From Bacteroides sp. CAG:530 (lineage in GTDB: Bacteria; Bacteroidota; Bacteroidia; Bacteroidales; Bacteroidaceae), in the NCBI GenBank assembly GCA_000434735.1, contig FR881271.1:76022-82632 (forward strand): a stretch of DNA of 6,611 nt, written 5' to 3'. Every line of letters starts with the position of its first letter. The first letter of the stretch is position 1. The translations under genes and the position numbers were made by a program. Below, in pieces: positions 1 to 3,945 of the stretch. Under the pieces are notes generated by a model. That model was given only the letters and a program-made list of their open reading frames with translations, ran no database searches and was not told where the DNA came from.

Positions 1-1092
1 GGCAAGCAGAATTCTCATTCCTGCCGTCTTATAAGCTGCGATAATACCTTGCGTAGTAGTGGTTTTTCCGGTACCGGGACCGCCGGTAAGTACCATCACC
101 TTAGAGCGTACCGCCTGTTTTATAGCGGCTATCTGCACTTCATCGTACTCTATGCCCGACACCTTTTCTATAGCCTTAATATCAGCTTTCAGTCCGAAAA
201 GGGTAGGCGTTTGGTCTTGAAGCAGAGCCAACAACTTTTTCGCCGTTCCGCGTTCAGAGTGATAAAAAGGAGGCAGATAAATAGCTTCGTCTTCGCGGAT
301 AAGATCTTCCGAAGCAATCATCTCGGTGACGGCCTGCCGGATAGGTTCCTCATCAGCTTCGAGCAACTTCTTGGCGGTTTCTATAAGTTGTTCTTCTACG
401 GCATAAACATGCCCTTCGTTCGAAAGCTCGTTCAGCGTATAGCTGATACCGCTTTTGCAGCGCCGCAAATCGTTCTTCTCGTAACCCATCTTACTGGCTA
501 TGCTGTCGGCGGTCTTGAAACCGATGCCCCAGATGTCGTTCGCCAGTCGGTAAGGATTATCCTGCACCTTGTCGATGCTCTCCTTACCATATTGGCGATA
601 TATTTTAGCGGCGTAAGCGGTGCTCACTCCATACTGCTGAAGAAATAGCATCACGTTCTTTATGTCCTTCTGCTTCTCCCAACTTTCGCGAATCTTCTCT
701 ACGCGTCTCTTTCCGATTCTGGGTACCTCACGAAGTCGTTCTATATTATCTTCTATTATCTCGATGGTTTCCGTACCGAACTTCTCTACTATAAGATGAG
801 CGAACTTAGGGCCGATGCCCTTCACCAACCCGCTGCCCAAGTATTTCTCTATGCCGTAAACAGTGGCAGGCATAACCTCCTCCCACGTCTCGCACACAAA
901 CTGCCGCCCGTACTTTTTATCCACCTTCCAGTCGCCGTCGCATAATAGCACAGCCCCCACCGGAACATCCAGCAGGTTGCCCACTAAGGTAACAAGGTCG
1001 GAATAATCCTTCACCTTTACCTTCATTACAGAATATCCATTCTCTTGATTTTGGTAGGTAATGTGCTCTATTACGCAGCGCAACTTTATCAT
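1..1092 (-). CDS. recD2: RecD2-like ATP-dependent DNA helicase, N-terminal part (runs off left edge)
   Basis: Reading leftwards from an ATG at 1092-1090, 364 codons stay open to the window edge. The Walker A motif GGPGTGKTTTT lies at residues 337-347 (Lys343), preceded by the DEVQIAAIKQA stretch typical of RecD-type superfamily 1B helicases. Residues 1-80 form a beta-rich N-terminal domain. Residues about 90-220 carry helix-hairpin-helix-like segments (VKGIGPKFA, VPRIGKRRVEKI, IWGIGFKTAD), which distinguish RecD2 from the RecD subunit of RecBCD. Family knowledge: RecD2 is a 5'-3' DNA helicase acting in genome maintenance without RecB and RecC. Motifs II-VI are outside the window, so integrity cannot be judged. 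The start is supported by a TACCTTTG -7 element about 30 bases upstream. The gene lies 58 bases after a GH27 pseudogene on the same strand. Confidence 0.93.
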   Translation of the reverse strand, partial: MIKLRCVIEHITYQNQENGYSVMKVKVKDYSDLVTLVGNLLDVPVGAVLLCDGDWKVDKKYGRQFVCETWEEVMPATVYGIEKYLGSGLVKGIGPKFAHLIVEKFGTETIEIIEDNIERLREVPRIGKRRVEKIRESWEKQKDIKNVMLFLQQYGVSTAYAAKIYRQYGKESIDKVQDNPYRLANDIWGIGFKTADSIASKMGYEKNDLRRCKSGISYTLNELSNEGHVYAVEEQLIETAKKLLEADEEPIRQAVTEMIASEDLIREDEAIYLPPFYHSERGTAKKLLALLQDQTPTLFGLKADIKAIEKVSGIEYDEVQIAAIKQAVRSKVMVLTGGPGTGKTTTTQGIIAAYKTAGMRILLA

Positions 1093-1123
1093 TTCTTCGT
1101 CTATTTTGATAAGATTATAAGTG

Positions 1124-1131
1124 CAAAGGTA
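1124..1131 (-). promoter_or_regulatory. Bacteroidales-type -7 promoter element for recD2
   Basis: On the minus strand this reads TACCTTTG, a match to the Bacteroidota -7 consensus TAnnTTTG, 31 bases before the recD2 start codon. I see no good TTTG -33 box at the expected spacing. That position falls at about 1151-1154, exactly where the upstream pseudogene ends. Transcription from the upstream operon could also reach recD2, because I see no terminator between them. Confidence 0.55.
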
Positions 1132-1150
1132 CAAAACTTAATCTCACTCA

Positions 1151-1381
1151 TTACTTAGTAATAGTGATTTTGTTCCAATCCGTTAGGGAAGCGAGTAGGA
1201 TGAATAAGCAATTGCCCATTGCTATCGCGTCCGCCTGTTTCATGATAAAGTCGGCACTTATATTCACGCGATATGTGTTCCACGAGCTCCATCCCATTGT
1301 AGGCCTTTCGTAAGTCTGTGCCGAGAGTGCAAGCGTCATTGCCGCTGCCAATATGGTCGATAAATTCTTCTTGTATTTCAT
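1151..1381 (-). pseudogene. GH27 alpha-galactosidase remnant (internal deletion with frameshift, 3' truncated)
   Basis: The intact 5' end encodes a signal peptide (residues 1-21, hydrophobic LAAAMTLALSA, likely cut before Gln22). It is followed by the GH27 entry motif PTMGWSSWNTY (27-37) and ISADFIMKQADA. From about 1232 the family resemblance moves to another minus-strand frame, where 1232-1155 reads GRDSNGQLLIHPTRFPNGLE before QNHYY and a stop. In GH27 enzymes these segments are separated by roughly 20-25 residues that include the substrate-binding DD pair. Those codons are therefore missing, and the junction lies inside the shared string GGACGCGAT. Everything after FPNGL is also gone, including both catalytic aspartates, so no glycosidase activity is possible. 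The remaining open frame of 76 codons ends in unrelated residues. It sits 19 bases after the yaeR-like gene, which suggests decay of a once co-transcribed or inserted gene. The family call is from motif recall. Confidence 0.85.
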
Positions 1382-1400
1382 AGTTAGGCTTAATTATCGT

Positions 1401-1787
1401 TTACTTTTCATACAGCTCTATCGGCAGTCCGTCGGGGTCATTGAAGAAGATAAACTTCTTACCGGTTAATTCGTCGGTGCGTATTTGCTCATGTGCGATG
1501 TTTTTATTGTCGAGTTCACTTACGGCGGCTGCTATGTTGTCTACTTCGAAGGCGAGATGACGCAGTCCGGCGGCTTCGGGATAGGAGAGACGTGCGGGTG
1601 GGTTGGGGAATGAGAACAACTCTATTATATATGCATCGCCAAGATAGCAGTCGGCCTTCCATGAGTCGCGCTCCTTGCGGTAATGTTCACTCTTTACTTT
1701 CAGTCCGAGTACATCAGTATAGAATTGTTTTGACCGCTCATAATCCGAGCAAATCACAGCCACATGATGAATCTTGTTTAGTCTCAT
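1401..1787 (-). CDS. yaeR: YaeR-like VOC (glyoxalase-fold) metalloprotein
   Basis: This 128-aa protein matches the length and layout of E. coli YaeR (129 aa), with the same blocks: KIHHVAVICSDYERSKQFY, DSWKADCYL, YIIELFSFPNPPARLSYPEA, GLRHLAFEVD and FFNDPDGLPIELYE. It has the paired beta-alpha-beta-beta-beta modules of the vicinal oxygen chelate superfamily. The expected divalent-metal ligands are all present at His8, Glu56, His77 and Glu124, so an active metal site is likely. No signal peptide is visible, so it should be cytoplasmic. YaeR-type proteins are annotated as glyoxalase-like, but I know of no firmly established substrate for this subgroup. A lactoylglutathione lyase label would be overreach, especially since many Bacteroidales lack glutathione. 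It starts 14 bases after the ogt stop, consistent with one transcript. Confidence 0.9.
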   Translation of the reverse strand: MRLNKIHHVAVICSDYERSKQFYTDVLGLKVKSEHYRKERDSWKADCYLGDAYIIELFSFPNPPARLSYPEAAGLRHLAFEVDNIAAAVSELDNKNIAHEQIRTDELTGKKFIFFNDPDGLPIELYEK

Positions 1788-1801
1788 AACTCGTTTTTTG
1801 T

Positions 1802-2326
1802 TTATAATGTTTTGATATTATTGTTTCCTCTCTCAATCTGCAGCAATATCCTTTTCGCTTCAATTCCTCCGGCAAATCCGGTTAAACTGTGATTACTGCC
1901 AATTACCCGATGACAAGGAATAAGTATGCTGATACCGTTTGCTCCGATAGCTTGCGCCACAGCTCTGATACCTTTAAGATTGGCAATGCTTAAAGCGATA
2001 TCTTTGTAGCTCCTTGTTTCACCGTATGGTATTTCGAGTAATGCGTTCCACACTTGTTGCTGAAACTCCGTTCCTACGGGATGCAGCGGAATATCGAACG
2101 CCTTGCGAGTGCCGGTGAAATATTCGTCGAGCTGCTTCTTGGTTTGTTCCAGAACGTAGGATGTCTCTACTCTGAATACAGCATTCATATACTTGGCCAG
2201 CCGATGCTTGTTGCGCTCGGCGCACGGCATCTTGTTCCAATCGCAAAGGCATAGCTCGTTTTCCATAGATGCCAGGACTATTTCTCCGCAAGGCGAGTTG
2301 TAATACTGTATATGAATTGAGTTCAT
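1802..2326 (-). CDS. ogt: Methylated-DNA-protein-cysteine S-methyltransferase (O6-alkylguanine-DNA alkyltransferase)
   Basis: This 174-aa suicide repair protein transfers alkyl groups from O6-alkylguanine (and O4-alkylthymine) in DNA to its own cysteine. The C-terminal half carries the family signature: FQQQVWNALLEIPYGETRSY (residues 88-107), the RAVAQA helix with the intercalating Arg121, the hinge Asn130, and the active site PCHRVIG with Cys138 as acceptor, followed by the LTGFAGGIEAKRILLQIE tail. Residues 1-75 are the variable N-terminal domain (YYNSPCGEIVLAS). No AdaA-type zinc or AraC domain is present, so this is a stand-alone Ogt/Ada-C type enzyme. An oddity is Gly131 where most homologues have Pro in the N-P-I-S block. 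It lies between the membrane-protein gene (17-base gap) and the yaeR-like gene (14-base gap). Confidence 0.95.
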   Translation of the reverse strand: MNSIHIQYYNSPCGEIVLASMENELCLCDWNKMPCAERNKHRLAKYMNAVFRVETSYVLEQTKKQLDEYFTGTRKAFDIPLHPVGTEFQQQVWNALLEIPYGETRSYKDIALSIANLKGIRAVAQAIGANGISILIPCHRVIGSNHSLTGFAGGIEAKRILLQIERGNNNIKTL

Positions 2327-2343
2327 TATCTTTACTGCTGATG

Positions 2344-2754
2344 TTACAATTCCTTAGGACATAGAAAAACCGATATGTATATCACGCCTGCCATCGCCAA
2401 TGCCGAGCCTAATCCTACATAGAACGAGGCGATGAACGATGACGGTACGGCAGGACATCTTCTGAGCAACACGCCGAATGTAATCATGAAAGCCATGATA
2501 AGGTATGACTTCACGGGCATCATGTGCCATACTTTCCGCTTCTCCACTTCAATTTCACGGATGCGTCGCACATTCTTGAACAGCATCTTTATGAACATGG
2601 TAGAAAATAATATCATGGTGACGATACAGCCTAAAATCATTAATACGGAGGTGGTGTCAAGGCTCATCCATGACATAATCCCGATTCTGCAGACATTAAA
2701 TCCTGCGAACAGCCAGATGATTCCGGCAATAAAAGAGAGTGACTTGGTATTCAT
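2344..2754 (-). CDS. Four-helix integral membrane protein of unknown function
   Basis: This 136-aa protein has four clear hydrophobic segments, at about residues 6-25 (SFIAGIIWLFAGFNV), 35-59, 82-98 (SYLIMAFMITFGVLL) and 105-131. A basic loop at 60-75 (KNVRRIREIEVEKRKVW) separates the two helix pairs and is probably cytoplasmic by the positive-inside rule. The motifs WLFAGFNVCRIG, VKSYLIMAFMITFGVLLR and FIASFYVGLGSALAMAG recall a conserved bacterial family of short hypothetical proteins with the same hairpin-loop-hairpin plan. I know of no assigned activity. It is the first gene of the minus-strand operon with ogt and the yaeR-like gene. A TACCTTTA element lies 33 bases upstream. The start is the ATG at 2754-2752, which places Lys4 just before the first helix. 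Confidence 0.82.
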   Translation of the reverse strand: MNTKSLSFIAGIIWLFAGFNVCRIGIMSWMSLDTTSVLMILGCIVTMILFSTMFIKMLFKNVRRIREIEVEKRKVWHMMPVKSYLIMAFMITFGVLLRRCPAVPSSFIASFYVGLGSALAMAGVIYISVFLCPKEL

Positions 2755-2787
2755 ATCTTTGTGTTATGAAGAGTTGATATATGGATG

Positions 2788-2795
2788 TAAAGGTA
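2788..2795 (-). promoter_or_regulatory. Probable -7 element of the membrane protein-ogt-yaeR operon
   Basis: The minus strand reads TACCTTTA, one base off the TAnnTTTG consensus, 33 bases upstream of the membrane-protein start. The upstream -33 region (about 2815-2818) has no TTTG, so the assignment rests on one box and its position. It lies back to back with the promoter of the plus-strand cassette, about 85 bases away. Confidence 0.45.
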
Positions 2796-2856
2796 CAAAT
2801 AAAGCGTGAAGTTTTAGCTGTTTTGTCAATATTCCGTATATTATTAATACCTAACC

Positions 2857-2874
2857 GTTTCTTAATTGAGAAAC
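2857..2874. promoter_or_regulatory. Imperfect palindrome overlapping the ART-cassette promoter; candidate operator
   Basis: The 18-base sequence GTTTCTTAATTGAGAAAC has perfect 6-base arms (GTTTCT/AGAAAC) and a pairing AATT centre, with one mismatched pair between. It covers the expected -33 region and runs into the spacer of the promoter whose -7 box is at 2881. Occupancy by a repressor would block transcription. That the cassette's own proteins bind it is an inference; neither small protein has an obvious DNA-binding motif. Confidence 0.45.
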
Positions 2875-2880
2875 TTGTTC

Positions 2881-2888
2881 TATATTTG
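2881..2888 (+). promoter_or_regulatory. Bacteroidales-type -7 promoter element of the ART cassette
   Basis: TATATTTG is an exact TAnnTTTG match, 30 bases before the first start codon. A TTTC at 2858-2861, 19 bases upstream, is a one-mismatch -33 box at the usual spacing. This is the best promoter in the window. Confidence 0.65.
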
Positions 2889-2918
2889 TTTATTGCTTTT
2901 ATATAAATATCATGTAAT

Positions 2919-3176
2919 ATGGCGAATAGAGAAAATGAAGGTTTGCTAAATAGGCAAGCGATTGATAAAAACGTGATAGCTTATGTTGTAGTGGCAATTA
3001 GTGAATTTGCCAAGGCTCATCATCTTTCAGTTCGTGAAGCGAATAATTATCTTCGTCGTTTCAAAGGAATAGATTTTCTTACAGAACATTATGATGTGGA
3101 GCATTTGCTTTCGTTCGATGATAGTGTTCAAGATCTTACACAGATTTGCCTAAATAATGGAGGAGGAATTCAATGA
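2919..3176 (+). CDS. DUF3791-like small protein, putative antitoxin or partner of the DUF3990 protein
   Basis: This 85-aa, mostly helical protein has no signal peptide or membrane segment. Residues 19-80 resemble the DUF3791 domain: VIAYVVVAISEFAKAHHLSV, then a YLRRFKGIDFLTEHYDVEH centre and the DDSVQDLTQICLNNGG end. DUF3791 proteins are commonly encoded directly beside DUF3990 proteins, as here, which supports the family call. Its role is not established from sequence; by gene order and size an antitoxin or partner of the downstream ART-like protein is the natural inference. It is the first gene of a tightly coupled trio. The last codons (GGA GGA GGA) contain the ribosome binding site of the next gene, and its TGA overlaps the next ATG by 4 bases. 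The start follows a TATATTTG promoter by 30 bases. The cassette is visibly richer in A and T than its neighbours. Confidence 0.82.
   Translation: MANRENEGLLNRQAIDKNVIAYVVVAISEFAKAHHLSVREANNYLRRFKGIDFLTEHYDVEHLLSFDDSVQDLTQICLNNGGGIQ
3159..3166 (+). promoter_or_regulatory. Strong Shine-Dalgarno sequence for the DUF3990 gene
   Basis: GGAGGAGG ends 6 bases before the ATG at 3173 and lies inside the last codons of the upstream gene. It fixes the start of the DUF3990 gene and suggests translational coupling through the ATGA overlap. Bacteroidota rarely use Shine-Dalgarno sequences, so a near-perfect one is unusual. Confidence 0.6.
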
Positions 3177-3640
3177 AACTATATCACGGTTCTAATGTAG
3201 TAATTGAAAAGATAGATTTGTCAAAATGCCGACCATACAAGGATTTCGGGCAAGGTTTTTATCTGACAGGGATTAGGGAACAAGCAGAAAAAATGGCTCA
3301 ACGTACATCGGTTATCTATGGTGGAGAACCAATTGTTAATGAGTTCGAATTTGATGAAAAGGCTTTGAAAAATCTTTCAGTCAAGATGTTTCAAGAGCCG
3401 TGTGAAGAATGGGCTTTGTTTGTTATGTCTAATCGTAGTAGGGAAAATGTGCAACCTACGCATTGTTTCGACCTCGTAATAGGTCCTGTAGCCGATGATA
3501 CAATTGCAACTCTGTTCCGTAATTTTAATGACGGCATTATTGATTTACAAATGTTGGTTAACGGATTAAAATACAAAAAGGTTTCGTCACAATATTTGTT
3601 TCATTCTGAAGAAGCTATTAAATACTTACATAGAATATGA
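3173..3640 (+). CDS. DUF3990 protein with ADP-ribosyltransferase-like fold, putative toxin
   Basis: This 155-aa protein shows the DUF3990 signature blocks: LYHGSNVVIEKIDLSKCR at 3-20, DFGQGFYLT at 24-32, CEEWALFVMSNR at 77-88, FDLVIGPVADDT at 99-110 and QYLFHSEEAIKYL at 140-152. The pattern fits the H-Y-[EQ] class of ADP-ribosyltransferases: His5 in the first strand, Tyr30 in GFYLT, and a third-motif strand where Gln140 takes the place of the Glu in the EYIVYD strand of PARP-type enzymes. Family knowledge: ART-fold proteins transfer ADP-ribose from NAD to proteins or nucleic acids, and several are toxins or phage-defence effectors. The actual target here is unknown, and the Gln may alter or abolish transferase activity. 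There is no signal peptide, so it acts in the cell. It overlaps the genes on both sides by 4 bases (ATGA), and a strong ribosome binding site precedes it. Confidence 0.85.
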   Translation: MKLYHGSNVVIEKIDLSKCRPYKDFGQGFYLTGIREQAEKMAQRTSVIYGGEPIVNEFEFDEKALKNLSVKMFQEPCEEWALFVMSNRSRENVQPTHCFDLVIGPVADDTIATLFRNFNDGIIDLQMLVNGLKYKKVSSQYLFHSEEAIKYLHRI

Positions 3641-3861
3641 ATAAACGAATGCAATATTTAGTAGAAGGTATAACTAAGGATATAATAGTCTATCTGATGC
3701 AAGACTATGGATATGATTTACCAACTGCTCTAAAAGAGTTCTATGACTCTGAAACGTTTGAGAAGCTTAATAATGAAGCGTCAGGGCTCTATATAGAAAG
3801 CTCCGCTTATGTTTATGAAATATTTAAAGACGAGATGAAATACGGAAGACTTGGAAAATAG
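3637..3861 (+). CDS. Small acidic protein, third member of the ART cassette
   Basis: This 74-aa protein has no signal peptide, membrane segment or DNA-binding motif that I can see. It looks helical: RMQYLVEGITKDIIVYLMQD, then LPTALKEFYDSETFEKL, and an ending GLYIESSAYVYEIFKDEMKYG. The pattern of a short helical domain with YGYDLPTALKEFYDSETF and LYxxSSAYVYE recurs, as far as I recall, in small proteins encoded beside DUF3990 genes, and it may be a distant relative of the first gene's DUF3791 domain. Its ATG overlaps the DUF3990 stop (ATGA), which argues strongly for co-translation and stoichiometric production. A second antitoxin, a complex partner or a target adaptor are all possible. The ATG at 3637 fits the overlap, and no clear Shine-Dalgarno sequence precedes it. 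Confidence 0.75.
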   Translation: MNKRMQYLVEGITKDIIVYLMQDYGYDLPTALKEFYDSETFEKLNNEASGLYIESSAYVYEIFKDEMKYGRLGK

Positions 3862-3945
3862 CTTTTGCCGTATGAAATATTGTTAAGTAGGAGAAAGCCT
3901 TTCAGTTATTAATTATAAAAATATCAACTTTAAAACTTAAATATT

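Noticed and set aside
49..648. Open frame of 199 codons on the plus strand at the left edge
   Set aside because: It lies opposite the RecD2 coding sequence, including Walker A, and has no family resemblance.
1151..1381. A genuine 76-aa small secreted protein
   Set aside because: The N-terminus is a GH27 signal peptide and entry motif, and the lost homology continues in another frame, so this is a decayed gene.
1401..1787. Calling the VOC protein a lactoylglutathione lyase
   Set aside because: The sequence matches the YaeR subgroup rather than GloA, and glutathione dependence cannot be supported here.
3893..3903. Short inverted repeat GAAAGCCTTTC before the lyase gene
   Set aside because: With 5-base arms and a 1-base centre it is too short to form a hairpin, has no T tract, and is expected by chance.
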